A DNA stretch of 64,000 bases, from contig NC_064042.1 in NCBI RefSeq assembly GCF_932526225.1, positions 11,357,040-11,421,039 of the forward strand, in the 5' to 3' direction. The notes under the pieces were generated by a model. It was given only the letters and a program-made list of their open reading frames with translations, was not told where the DNA came from and did no database searches. A program made the translations under genes and the position numbers. The stretch comes from Nematostella vectensis. Taxonomy: Eukaryota; Cnidaria; Anthozoa; Actiniaria; Edwardsiidae. Numbering within the stretch: the first letter of the stretch is position 1; each line of letters starts with the position of its first letter. Shown one piece after another: positions 47,501 through 58,086 of the stretch.

Positions 47501-50500
47501 GAGCTAGAAGGCAAACGTTGTTTCGCCCAGGCATGGAAATCGGCGGAAGTTATCCCAAATCTGAAGGCTGGTGATCCTGATGATCCTGAGAATACCCGTC
47601 CCATCTCCCTTTTGCAGATAATGTCAAAAGTGTGCGAAAGAGCCGCCCACTCGCAGTTTATCGAGTTCTTAGAGAAAAATGAAAAAAATTACCTGGGTTG
47701 CAAAGTGGAAAAAGAAAACTACACTCCACCGAAACAGCACTCCTACACTATACGGACCTGCTCCTTAAGAACATAGACCGAAAACTGATCACGCTGCTTG
47801 ACATGTCAATGGCATTTGACTGTGTTAGACACAAACTTCGCCGTTTGGGTGTGTCTCTGTCGGCCCTGGACTGGTTTGAAAGCTACATTTCATCACCAAT
47901 CCGACCCTATTCCTCTCACAGGGCCCTCTATCCTGGGCCCTGTACTATTTACACTATATGCGAGTGATTTACCCCCGGCACCCAAAAGATGTACGGTCCT
48001 TGGCTACGTGGACGTCACCAAACTTTAGCTGGCGCTACCCCCATGCGATGCCAGTGGGGCTGTTTCTGTTTTCAACGACGATCTTCGAGAGGTTGCTAAG
48101 TGGTGCTCAACAAACTCTCTACTCCTAAACCCGGACAAAACCAAGGTGCTAGTAGTAGGAGTTCCCCAGCTCATAAAATCACTATCGTTGCCCCTGATAA
48201 CTCTGTTGGGCAAAACTATCAAGCCCTCAACTGTGGCTAAAGACCTTTGAGTTTGGGTTGACAGTGCAGTAACTTACAATGAACATATTACTCATCTGTC
48301 TTCTACTTGTCTGTACAATTTATGTCGTATAAAAAGGGTTGAGCATTTACTCGATAGGAAAATTTTAATTTGAATGCCCATATTTTAGCCTACTCTTCTA
48401 TTGTTCTACTGTTTGGAGCAACACTTCACAGAAGAACATTGATAAATCTCAGCGCATCCAAAACTTTGCATGTAAAATAGTGTTAGGGCTAAAGAAGTAC
48501 GATCATGTATCAGCTGGACGCAAGTCGCTAGGCTGGCTTAGTGTCCCAAACCAGCTATTCGTACATATTATTAACATGGTACACAAATGTAGAATCTCGC
48601 TTGCCCCACCCTCCTTGTGTAGCCTTTTCTGTAACAGATTAAGTGTCTCTGGACGCAGGACTAGAAATCATCTGTCCCTAGATCTACCAAAATGTAGATT
48701 AAAAACAGGACAGCGTTCCTTCGCTTTTCGTGGCGCAAAGTTATATAACTCTATCCCAGACGATTTCGAGAACATCAAAGAGATAAGACAGTTCAAAAAA
48801 AGTGTGAAAAAACACTTTGCAGAAATCAAAGCACGTTGTAAATAGTTATTATCTTGTTTGTAATTAATTTTTTTCCTTTCTTTTTTTCTATTTGTTCAGT
48901 TTTTGCTATGTCTGTTTTTGTAATATTGATGCAGAATATCCCTGCATAAGGGAGCTTCAATAAAATGTATGTATGTATGTAAAGAGGATGTCCTAAACAA
49001 ACTCCATGCAGCACATCAAGGCGCTGAAAAGACAAAGCTACGAGCAAGAACATCAGTATTCTGGAGAAAGATTAATGAAGACATCGCATCAATCACCAAA
49101 TCGTGCCTTGTGTGTCAAGAGTCCCAGGCGACGCAATGCAAAGAGCCACTGATACAGACAGAGATGCCACCGCGGCCATGGCACCAAGACGACTCAGAAT
49201 ACTCTGTTATGATTGCTCACCTCTGTAGATTAAGAAAAAGCTGTCTATTCTGCCCCTCCCTCCGCTTCGCATGCGCTCACCTCTGTAGATTAAGAAAAAG
49301 CTGTCTATTCTGCCCCTCCCTCCGCTTCGCATGCGCTCACCTCTGTAGATTAAGAAAAAGCTGTCTATTCTGCCCCTCCTTCCGCTTCGCATGCGCTCAC
49401 CTCTGTAGATTAAGAAAAACCTGTCTATTCTGCCCCTCCCTCCGCTTCGCATGCGCTCACCTCTGTAGATTAAGAAAAAGCTGTCTATTCTGCCCCTCCC
49501 TCCGCTTCGCATGCGCTCACCTCTGTAACGTAAGAAGTAGCTGTCTATTCTGCTCCACACTAGTCCTAGTCTCACTCCGCGAGTCCTCAAAATCAGTCGA
49601 GACATTCTTTGTGCTGCTGACGACGCTAAGAATACTAAACAGTGAAGTTTCCTGGGTTCGAATACCGGTCTGACCAGTTAGTAAACCTGTCTCAGTGCGG
49701 AAACCAGTTTCACCTTTTTTAGCCAAGGCGGTGATTTCATTAGATTCCAAAGCATCTTGTTCTTTCTTCTTTTTTTCTTCATAAGTTTTACGCAGAAACT
49801 CTTTGCTAAAACCGTTCTTGTTAAGAAGGAGTCTCGTTTCGAAGTCCGTATTTATTATATGTATTGGGGATTCAATATCTTCTAACTCGTCGCCAACAGA
49901 AAGGAGCTCATTGTCTTTCAGATTCTCCTCATTTTTCTGCTCAATAAGCGACCCCTTCAAGTTTTTATTCGAGCGATTGATGTCTTTTAAAGACAGGTTA
50001 CTATTTATGCTATATTTTCGGTCCGTCCCCTTTTCCTCGTTCTGCGTGAGGCTGTCATCTGAAGGCGAGTCGGAAGTGTTCGTGCGAGTGTTCCGGTGAA
50101 TAAACATACCTTTTTGAGTGTCTTCCTGTTGGATGTAAACATATGGAAAAGGGGGTTAGGTGGCTTAGTTCATTAATGCAACACCATAGACAGAGAATTT
50201 TAGAATCTGGAATATTTTCTTACTTGGATGTAGTTAAAAAGGTTCTCCTCTGGTATAGCCTCTGCAATGTTGTCTTTCCATGTATGTTTGGTATAGAAGA
50301 GAACATGGCATGCGGCCAATACAGACAGACCTTCATCGTTAAGTTTATTCACATCTGCACCATTGTCTAGCAGACAGTTGATGACGTCACGGTGACAATT
50401 AACCTATCAGAACAATGACAGGAATATATGCTTAACATAACCTAGCTATTTGGATAATTTAGATTTGAATACCCCTCAATACCCCCTGAGCTGGTAAAAG

Positions 50501-53500
50501 TTAATCTTGATAGGTATTTCTCCTTTCTTATCCCCAGAGAACCCATTCCATTCATGCAGCTTCCAGACTATGTACTGAGAGTCTGTTCAAAGTTCTACTT
50601 GAATGACTGCCGTCCACATTCAGACTTGTTTGCAGGGTATATTTGCACCACCCCGCCCAACCCCCCCCCCCCACCCCCCTTGGCACTCAAATTTGGGTCA
50701 TTCCTTGCATTTCCATGATACCTATGGCTGTCCACCCCCCACCCCCCATTACCCATGCTTTCACATACCCAAAGAAAATGCTTAACCAGAGGCAAAGTGT
50801 ATGCAAGGCCATCAAACCTGATATTCTTGGTAAAATCTGGCCAATTTGTAAACAAGAGCTGTGAGTTCAAACTTACCATGTGCAGTAATATATATCATGT
50901 TAAAAAAGTACAAAATTAATTGATACTTCAATAAGAATTGATCCGTTGATGGTCAGGGAGGAGGAGAGGGGGATGAGAAACCCCCTAGCTATGTCCTGCT
51001 CATGTTTCAATACTTACAGCTGCAGCAAGAAGTGCAGTATACCCAGTCTTGTCAGCGACGTCAACATGCACATGACCCTCTTGAAGTAACCTACTGACTG
51101 TTATGCCATCACCTGCTGAAGCTGCCTGCAAAAGCTCTTCCGATCCACATTCCAGAGGTCCCTTACCCCCTCTGTTCCCTCTAATACCATCAAGGATGTC
51201 CAAATATGGAAAGGAGTTTGGGATCAGGGCCTTGGCTCCAGTATTGTTCTCTGAGTCAAGAACTGAGGGAGTTTTCCGGATGCTTTCCCAGGCAGAGTTA
51301 GCCCGTCTGACTTTTCCAGATATGTTATCACCAGCGTTTACATTGTACTCTGTAAAGTGTTGAAAGAGGAATGCACTTTCCATGACAGAGCAAAGCTTAA
51401 TAAGTCTTTCACCAGACCATAACCCCACATCTTCCCTCTTGTCAGTGTATGTCATGATCCCTGGGCCAAAGCGCTCGTCTTGCTTGTAGATACCCTACAA
51501 TAGATTGTGGTTTTAGACACTCTATCTGCATCACAATCAAAACCACACGGTTGACTTGATAATTGGGATAAATGCCCCCAACAATTCCCAATAATTATCA
51601 CCGGCCCGTAGACAGGGTGAGTTCGGGGGTTTGGAAGAACCCCCACTTGAATGGAAGGTTTGCCCTAAATAAGTACATCTTTAAGGTAGTATGAGCTACC
51701 TAAAGAGAAAAATGGTACACTAAACAAATCCCCCGTGTCTCTGTCAGTCATAATTTTGTCATCCTAGCATAAATTTCTGATAGAAAACTGATGCAATTTC
51801 ATTTTCATTGAATTGTTTAATATGTTATTTTTAAAGACTTCTTTACATCATTTATTGTCTTTCAATATGGAATATGAAGCAATAAGAACGATGTGCCTGA
51901 CTCTGTGGCTCTGTGAAACAAATGTTTGTTTTGATTTATTTGTGGAGTCCCAGCAATGGTAACATACCTGAAATACATTGCCGCTAGCAAATTTAAAGGT
52001 GCCAAATCCCTCCTTTTTGTCATTTTGAAAATGTCCTTCAAAAGTTGTACCATCAGGCCATGTGTACACACCACTACCATGCTTGTGGTCACGATGAAAC
52101 TGCCCCTTGTAAGTCTGAGAAAAAATAGTATAGAAGTATGAATTAGTATTACTAGTATAAATCAAGCCAACGTTGTCTTTTTCAAATGTGTTATTCCATA
52201 ATAAAACATACCTTCTCAAAGAAGGAATTTTTTGGACAAAACAAATACACAGGAAATTAGTTCCTGGAAATTGGGATTTAAAGACACCACCATCCATCCA
52301 TTAGAGAAATACCTAAACCAAGGTACATGACTGAGGTGAATGCAGGAGTTGTACACAACCCCCCCCCCCCCCCTCCCCCGCCCTACTCCTCTCCTTATTG
52401 CACAAAGGATTACCAGATTTTACACCTTTTTAATCATTTATCTTATCTTTGGTTGCCCCTCCCCCCCTCCCCCCTCTCTGCAAATCTTGTCAATGCTATT
52501 GATTTACTGAAATTCAGTGAAGATTTTTGTTTTGATCTGCAGCATGGAATTTAAGATGACTAGCTTGAATTACCATAATCTTACAGAATTTTAACAAGCC
52601 ATTGGATCTCAAGCATTGTTAATTTGAGAAGCTGACGTGAAGGAAACAAACTGGCAGAATAAAAACAATGCCTAGATTTAGGTTCCAGGGAGTTTTAGGA
52701 AGAACGCAAAAAAGAAGCTTTCAGCACATCCATTAGCACTATTATTCCTCAATGGGACCGTGTTTTGAAAAGCTTATTCCTGATTAGTCGCCCATGAAAC
52801 CCTAACTCCATAAACACCTTTTTCCTCGCACCTACAGCCTGGCCAATATTGCAATATACTACTAAAAATAGGCCCAAGGCACAGGAATTCAAACAAAATA
52901 ACCCTTATTTATTCACGAAACAGCGAAATGTTGGCAGGCTTTGTATTGATACAGATGTGCCGTGGTGTGAATCTTTGCTTGTGGTACAGTGGTACCTCTA
53001 CGGGATGTTTAAGACATCACGATAGATTGGCGAGCTTTCGATACAATAAGGCTGAAATAATAGAAGAAGAGCATAGTACATTGATTCCATAGTACATACT
53101 CAGTATAGTGTTATGTACTTAGAGCTTTCTGAGGCGCACTTGAAAATAACAACTCAGTCAATTGTATCAAAAGCGCGCGCTACTAATGGCGCGAAAAAAC
53201 TTTCAAATATCGGTAGGGTTCCACACGTTCTAGGAGCAATTAGTTTTGTTCTAGAATAACTAAGTTAATTGCTACTTTACCTCATGATCTGGGAACGTGA
53301 TTTGGCCGAATCCATGCCTTAAATCCCGAATAAACTCCCCGTTGTATACAGCCCCATCTGACCAATACTGCTTGCCTTTCCCGTGTCTTTTATTATCTGT
53401 GTATTCCCCGTCGTAGCAAGCGCCATTTGGCCACTTGAATACCCCTTTACCAGTCTTCTTATTCCCTTGAAGTCCTCCGTGATAAACTGCTCCGCTTTTA

Positions 53501-53592
53501 TACTCTCTACGATACTGACTCGTACTTAGTTTGAGCAGTTGTGTAGAGTGAGACGAAAGCCTCGACTTGCCGGAGCCCGACTTTTCTGACAT
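38549..53592 (-). CDS. ANKMY1: Ankyrin repeat and MYND domain-containing protein 1
   Basis: Fourteen exons join in phase on the minus strand: 53281-53592, 51968-52114, 51018-51494, 50224-50403, 49521-50125, 43792-43963, 43400-43582, 42923-43030, 41821-41952, 41279-41386, 40294-40465, 39643-39881, 39080-39440 and 38549-38790, giving 1145 aa. Exons 1-3 encode MORN repeats (YHGGLQGNKKTGKGVFKWPN, YDGEYTDNKRHGKGK, YNGEFIRDLRHGFGQ, YKGQFHRDHKHGSG, FEGHFQNDKKEGFG). Ankyrin repeats follow in two blocks (DKTGYTALLAAA...; RRPHLEATVRLLLKRGADPN to LLEYGADPSLKLEKG), separated by a low-complexity exon 5. A MYND zinc finger (CYECGRSIG, ACTRCKEVFYCSKSC, HREEC) lies near the C-terminus. This is the human ANKMY1 order (about 940-1080 aa). 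Function is unclear; MORN/MYND proteins are often ciliary. Intron 5 (5.6 kb) carries nested retroelements. Confidence 0.93.
40768..41070 (+). mobile_element. tRNA-derived SINE
   Basis: The head is tRNA-like: GGGTGGCCTAGTGTGTTAGC contains the A box and GGTTCGAATCC at 40818-40828 is the B box of RNA polymerase III. A non-tRNA body follows (TCCGGTTTAGTGTCCTTATC on the minus strand, then AAGAACCACTGGGGAC). It lies antisense in an ANKMY1 intron between exons 10 and 11. The 3' end is approximate. Confidence 0.8.
41936..42356 (-). repeat. 13 x 33-bp array that repeats the ANKMY1 exon 9 acceptor and stays open
   Basis: Each unit holds, on the minus strand, GTGTACAG or GTGTACAT, then GCAGTAGACGCGCTTTTG and TATTATT. 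The copy nearest exon 9 is the real boundary (acceptor GTGTACAG, exon start at 41952). Because 33 is a multiple of three and no stop occurs, all units are open in the exon 9 frame and would encode AVDALLYYCVH or AVDALLYYCVQ. Four of 13 copies keep TACAG|GCA, evenly spread; in the others a C-to-A change (plus strand) removes that AG. Units are otherwise near-identical. Confidence 0.95.
42361..42735. mobile_element. DNA element with TTAGGGACCTTAAGCAA termini inside the array
   Basis: Left end TTAGGGACCTTAAGCAA and right end TTGCTTAAGGTCCCTAA are perfect inverted repeats; subterminal GACGACGGC / GCCGTCGTC also pair. It has no coding capacity. It separates the 33-bp array from the related 47-bp array, so it inserted into an existing repeat. 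A partial relative is at 19625-19876. Confidence 0.85.
42742..42900 (-). repeat. Three-copy 47-bp variant of the exon 9 acceptor array
   Basis: Units combine the 33-bp core (GCGTCTACTGCCTGTACAC, AATAATACAAAA) with an extra GCGTCACAGATAGC. All three keep TACAG|GCAGTAG on the minus strand. The 14-bp insertion breaks the three-base periodicity. Confidence 0.9.
44048..44160. repeat. Four-copy short tandem repeat
   Basis: Units of about 27-32 bp around AAAGAGCCAAGCT, GCGATATCTG, with drift. In ANKMY1 intron 5, close to the acceptor of exon 6. Confidence 0.75.
44232..44392 (+). mobile_element. 5' LTR of a Ty3/gypsy-type retrotransposon
   Basis: Starts TGTAATGAT and ends ATCATTACA, a 9-bp terminal inversion of the TG...CA type expected for an LTR. 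It is directly followed by TGGTGGCAAGAAGTGGGAT, which fits a tRNA primer-binding site. Length 161 bp. No matching 3' LTR is seen in the window. Confidence 0.75.
44512..45290 (+). pseudogene. gag remnant of the gypsy element
   Basis: Fragments in shifting frames resemble gag: NWEAKDATDEFKRFKQYC near the start, then a capsid-like stretch with ETTDHFMTRCRNQASKCKFR. Frameshifts and stops break it, and no intact zinc knuckle is visible. Confidence 0.7.
45470..46620 (+). pseudogene. Protease and reverse transcriptase remnant of the gypsy element
   Basis: The aspartic protease active site LDTGAQAN lies near 45490. Reverse transcriptase motifs follow: WVNTLVYRRKPNARLRICLD, FGRYRFKRMPFGL and the catalytic GIADDIVVFG near 46405-46430. 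Stops (for example TAA at about 46042) and frameshifts interrupt it, so it cannot make one polyprotein. Confidence 0.8.
46845..47461 (+). pseudogene. RNase H and connector remnant of the gypsy element
   Basis: Fragments ANIERELLAVVYGCERF, MHSDHKPLESIY and YVPGILMVIADALSRL are typical of gypsy RNase H and the following connector. The frame is broken by stops near 47003 and 47383, and the segment is cut at about 47461 by a LINE insertion. Confidence 0.8.
47462..48985 (+). mobile_element. 5'-truncated non-LTR retrotransposon inserted in the gypsy element
   Basis: The reverse transcriptase region is recognisable (NTRPISLLQIMSKVCE, QGPSILGPVLFTLYASDLPP, then LNPDKTKVLVVG). The catalytic YADD-type motif is changed to YVDVTK, and stops and frameshifts occur. 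The last open stretch ends FRGAKLYNSIPDDF...FKKSVKKHF, typical of CR1/L2/jockey-like C-termini. The 3' end is AATAAAATGTATGTATGTATG, a tetranucleotide tail, and gypsy sequence resumes at once. Confidence 0.85.
48986..49195 (+). pseudogene. Integrase zinc-binding fragment of the gypsy element
   Basis: Reads KLHAAHQGAEKTKLRAR, then FWRKINEDI and CLVCQESQ: the H2C2 zinc-binding segment at the start of gypsy integrase. The element stops abruptly near 49195, a few bases before the 60-bp array; the integrase core and 3' LTR are missing. Confidence 0.8.
49214..49555 (-). repeat. About 6 x 60-bp array that repeats the ANKMY1 exon 5 donor
   Basis: On the minus strand each unit holds the exon end CAGAATAGACAGCT...CTACAGAG and then the intron start GTGAGCGCATGCGAAGCGGA. 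The real boundary is at 49521/49520. In the exon frame the donor reads AGG TGA, an immediate stop. Array copies differ from the exon by changes that turn the exon end into TTTTTCTTAATCTACAG|AG|GTGAGC, that is, a pyrimidine tract plus AG next to a donor. Confidence 0.95.
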
Positions 53593-55544
53593 TTCACGAA
53601 ATCACAAAGCTAACTCTTACGGAGTAATATTTAGGCCATAAAAAATAATATATCTTGAAAAGTATTACTAAATGTGATTCCCCTTTGTCTTAAGCATCCT
53701 TGGGAATGTTGGATTTCGGTAGCACCATCTGTGTATCGAAGAAGAGATAAAATTTTGGTGCCAAATCAGAGCGCTTCCCTATGAGCGTTGTCAAGCAACC
53801 GTATGCAAATCACAGGATTCGGTTGAGTGGCTTCGTTGCCCTTTTGACCGGATGGAGTTATTCGCTTTTTAGAAAGTCATTTCCGGTGTACTGTATTTTA
53901 GTAAGGAGTTTTTCTTAAAACAGAAAAAAAGGAGACTGATTTATTACTGGCTATTCTGCAAAAAATATCGGTACTATTTTAAAGACGAAAATTATTCTCA
54001 AATTTAGGTCCTAGTGTATTCCTGCCAATAACAGATTTTGAATGGCCAACAAGTCTATTACTGAAACTATACGTGCCATAACCTTTTTTTACGAGATAAA
54101 GCGAGAGTCCATAATCACAGAAGTAACTCAAGATAATTCCTGCAACGATCTGGAAAGAATTGGCTTTAGCTTTTCTGGCTCAGATACAACCCTTTTGTTC
54201 ATTTATTTGGAATAAATGAATCATTATTGAATCAAATTGAGTTGGATATTACTGTTATTACAAATAGACCATTTAAAAGAATGCAGCATAATTAAATAGA
54301 AAAGAGCTGTCGACAAGTACAAATTCACCAATTAATTTATTTGGTTTATGGTGGTTTTAAATATACTTAAAAATATATCAAATATTGAAAATAATTAATA
54401 TTTTGCTTTCATAACACAAAATGACAAGCCATTCATTCACTCTAAGCAAATTTCCAAATAAATTTTGTAATTTGTAAGCGACCACCCTTGGGAACTGAAA
54501 ATTGTGGTTGTTAAAGGAGTTGGTGGCTTAGGGAGTGTTCGTTATTTATTGGCGAGGGGGGTCGGTATTCAGCGCCACTCTACTTGAGTTTTCTGTACAA
54601 CCCCCTCCTTCTCTTTAAGAATCCACAAAACTACATTTATAACACGAAATATAGATACATATAAACAAATCATGCATTAAAACACAACCAAGAAATAATA
54701 TTTCTTATTGTAATAAGTCAAATGTGGCCTTGTGGCGTTTTGAAGCAGTATAGAATATGTATCTATACCTATATCTATCTTTGCATGCCATATCACTAGT
54801 CCATATCATGCAGGACAATTTTATATTTTACTGCATGGGACTGTACTAATAAAAGATAAAATCGTCTTGTGCCCTTGGTCTGATAGATCTCCCAGATCTG
54901 GTACTCTCGGGGGTGTCCAAAGGAAAGGTATCTGAGTAAGACTTTTTACACATTCACATTATCTAATAAACTGCCATACTAGATTTCTAGTATATTTCAC
55001 AAATGCATTTCAGTTGTTGCTTTTCTATTGATCCTATAGATCAAGCTTAAATAAACTGCTACCAACTCAAGTAATAAATATTGTTGAATTTGTCATTTGT
55101 GGGAAAGTGTTCATGTAAATGTGTAACTATTTAAAAAGTAAATATGTTATTGGCAACGCTAGGAAACAGCTTTTCTTGCATTTTCTTGATTGATCATTTC
55201 AATTATAATAAATAAAAATGTTTCCTGCCTCCCTTCAACCACATGAAAACTTTTATGACCCCCCCCCCCCCCATCGACATACCCAAAACTTTTTTAGCCC
55301 CCCTATGTGGGAAGTGACCCCCCCCCCCCCCCCCCTCGGCCATAATTAATGAACACTCCCTTACAAGAGATACAAAAGAAAAACTTTGCTGGTGGTTTGA
55401 AACTGTGGTCGTTAACAGAGCTGGTCATTTAAAAAAGTGCACTTCAAGTGCTTTTTATCTTACTTTACCATATTTCAGTGGATGATTAATATGAGATTTG
55501 TAAAAAAGGCCTGCTCACAAAGTGAAACTTTTTACATCCTTGTG
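53593..55544. other. Intergenic region between ANKMY1 and the CCDC160-like gene
   Basis: Contains the ANKMY1 promoter side and poly-C runs at about 55260-55272 and 55318-55335. No gene seen. Confidence 0.45.
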
Positions 55545-56492
55545 TTATAAGTAATCAATATCGACTATACTGATAACATTGGGACATTTACTGTCAAAAG
55601 CATCAGTATTACTTGCATGCTGATTGGCAAAATGTGTCCTTAGGTGCTCCAGTGCCCTCTTGCTTAAGCTATGTTCATCTTTCTCTTTCCATAACTGCTC
55701 CTTTAACAGACCAATCTCTCTTATCCAAGAGTTCTTCTCCAATTGATATTGTTCTGTCAACATAAATTCATGATGCTGTAGTGCTGATTCATGTTCCTCC
55801 CTAGCTCTTGCCAACTGTCCCTTGAGATCTTCACAGGTCAATTTCTCTCGATTAAGCTCAGATTTTATTTGCTTTCGCTCTTCCGTCCATTCTGACATTT
55901 GTTGTTTTAGCTCTTTTATATCCCCATAGGCAATTTTTAACTTAGTATGGTATTCTTTCAAGTCTCCTTTCATTGCCTTACAACTGATCTTAACTCTTTT
56001 ATATCGCTTTTTAAGCTCACACCACTTAGACTGTAAGACCTCTAAAGAATCTGTAGCAGCTCTCTTATTGTCTTTCGTTTTTCTCAGTTGTTCTTGAAGA
56101 CTTTCTACCATAGCAACTAAGTAAAGGTTTTGTAGTTTTACTTTCTGTACAAATTTTCTTAGCGTTCTTAACTCTTTATCGCTCCAAATACATTCCTCTG
56201 ACTTTTCTTCAACGTGAGATTCGTGCCTCTGTTCTATCTGTGTTTCATTTTCTGAACACTTTTCTTCTATTAATCCACGGCTCAGATTTCCACTCTCAAT
56301 GCCGAGTCCAATTTTACCATCAACACTTTCTTCGCATATTTCAAGTTCCCTGAAAACTCTTGCGTAGTACTCTGAAACATCTATATTACTAAGTTTAGGC
56401 GGTTCAAAATCCACATGTTTCTCTTGTATATCTGCGACGGTTTCGTAGCTAAATTTTGGAGGAAAGAGCTCAGCAACCCAGTGTGCCGCCAT
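55545..56492 (-). CDS. CCDC160: Coiled-coil protein, CCDC160-like
   Basis: A single-exon frame of 315 aa starting MAAHWVAELFPPKFS. The frame is open further upstream, but this ATG lies in ACAAAATGGCGGC, a YY1/TISU-like start context, and matches the family start (human CCDC160 begins with an HWKENMFTPFF segment). Residues from about 120 onward form a long Glu/Lys/Leu-rich coiled coil. The C-terminus SKRALEHLRTHFANQ corresponds to the conserved NNRALELLRKHFAS of vertebrate CCDC160. The family has no known biochemical activity. It lies upstream of ANKMY1 on the same strand. Confidence 0.75.
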   Translation of the reverse strand: MAAHWVAELFPPKFSYETVADIQEKHVDFEPPKLSNIDVSEYYARVFRELEICEESVDGKIGLGIESGNLSRGLIEEKCSENETQIEQRHESHVEEKSEECIWSDKELRTLRKFVQKVKLQNLYLVAMVESLQEQLRKTKDNKRAATDSLEVLQSKWCELKKRYKRVKISCKAMKGDLKEYHTKLKIAYGDIKELKQQMSEWTEERKQIKSELNREKLTCEDLKGQLARAREEHESALQHHEFMLTEQYQLEKNSWIREIGLLKEQLWKEKDEHSLSKRALEHLRTHFANQHASNTDAFDSKCPNVISIVDIDYL

Positions 56493-56991
56493 TTTGTCTG
56501 TTTCAAGAGCTGTGGTGCTCGCGGTCTGGAAAACCCTGGGATTGAGTTGCGCTTTGTCACGTGGGTCAAAGAAACCAATAGGATCAGCATGATAAATTCC
56601 CGCGCTTTTTAAACATTCATGCGAAGCGATATATGCACGAGCCGAAATGTTCGCTTTCCCTTTCCATTTTTCTCCCAGAAGAAAGCTGTTTGAGAAAAAG
56701 ATTGGGAACACAAATGGAAATTACTATATTCTTCTCAACATAAACATGACAAAGGTAAGTTTGAGAAGCTAATGTATTTTCATCCCAAAGCCAAGCAAAA
56801 CAATCAGACAAGCAATGCATAAAAAAATAAAAAATATATACAATATTAATATTCACCGTAAATTTCATTAGATACAAATAGAATTTGCGCTACCCTGAAA
56901 GATACAGAATATATAAATTCTTAAATCAATTTGGTTGTATTTTATTTTTCACTTTTTTAGTGTTTTTGTACAATTTAGTTTACTGTAAGAT
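56493..56991. other. Upstream region of the CCDC160-like gene
   Basis: Contains its presumed promoter and an in-frame upstream extension that I judge untranslated. AT-rich; no other feature seen. Confidence 0.4.
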
Positions 56992-57104
56992 TACCCTGGG
57001 TACCAGAGTCTCGAGATTCGTTTGTTTAGTATGCGCTTAGCTCCTCGTAGTTAGTAAAGAGCGCAAAGTAAACAAACGAAGCTCGAGACTCTGGTATCCA
57101 GGGT
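56992..57104. mobile_element. Short MITE with 10-bp target duplication
   Basis: ACTGTAAGAT flanks both sides (56982-56991 and 57105-57114). Termini pair as TACCCTGGGTACCAGAGTCT and AGACTCTGGTATCCAGGGT, extending through CTCGAG and CGTTTGTTT. 113 bp, no coding sequence. TSD length fits Mutator-type or related transposases. Confidence 0.9.
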
Positions 57105-57308
57105 ACTGTAAGATCAATAGGCACAAATAAAGAGCTTGGGCTACCTGTGCCTTGCAAGTCTTGGTCTTCTATTATTCTACCGGTCTGATTAGAAGTGAAC
57201 AAAATAATTGGCATCAGTGATATGATGGTGAAACTCGGGGTGTTGAAGTGTCGCATTATAGAAAAAAATTAATTGAAGATTAATTTAGTCCGAAAGTTAG
57301 GTTCCAGG

Positions 57309-57703
57309 CGACAGAGCAAAAAAATGGCAAGTTTTCCCAAAATAAGGTCTGGTTAAGTTTGGTAAGCTTGAATTTTTGCATAGAGGTTCCTTATGTTATG
57401 TAAACCAACATATCAAAAAGTATTTATTTCTAATGGATTCGTCTTTGAGATATGAGGCTTGAAGTGCAATTTTCAAATGTTCAAACTATTAATTCTCCTC
57501 GTTTTAGGGAGAAGTTGGGCTCTGATCAGAATTTTTTTTAATTAAAAGACAACTTTGCTCGCTTATATCTAAATTTCATATCTTCAAAAAAATTTTAAAA
57601 ATTTGGAATTAAGCTTTTGGTCAGAGGGACTCCTTGTATGCGGAATCTTGAGCTTATATATTGAGAATTGGCAAATTTCATGCCATTTTTTTTTCCTCTG
57701 TCG
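57309..57703. mobile_element. MITE with 7-bp target duplication
   Basis: TTCCAGG flanks both sides (57302-57308 and 57704-57710). Termini are CGACAGAGCAAAAAAATGGC on the left and the near-complement GCCATTTTTTTTCCTCTGTC on the right. 395 bp, no coding sequence. Confidence 0.85.
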
Positions 57704-58086
57704 TTCCAGGCCCGTACCCAGGATATTTCTTGATTTGGGGTGCGAAATCCCCCAAAAATGGCCTCATTTTTCAGGGGAGGGTGGCTGGTGGGGCTGGAGG
57801 GCGTGAAATGTTTTGATAAAACCTTGACCACCCCCAAAAGAACAAGTGTATTTATGCCGTACCCCCACGTATTGGAGTATCTCCAAGGGACGTTTATTAT
57901 TTTGGCTACAATTTTTTTTCTATTTGCTTGTTTTCTCGGATGTAGCAGATATTGATCAAGGTGCATTTTTGGAAACTCTGAACCATTATTGCGCACAAAA
58001 CGGATTGTCCATTTAGATATTTATAACTTTATTTCGCTCATGCACCTTGTCGAATATACCCTAGTCCAGACCTGGGACTAGGGTAT

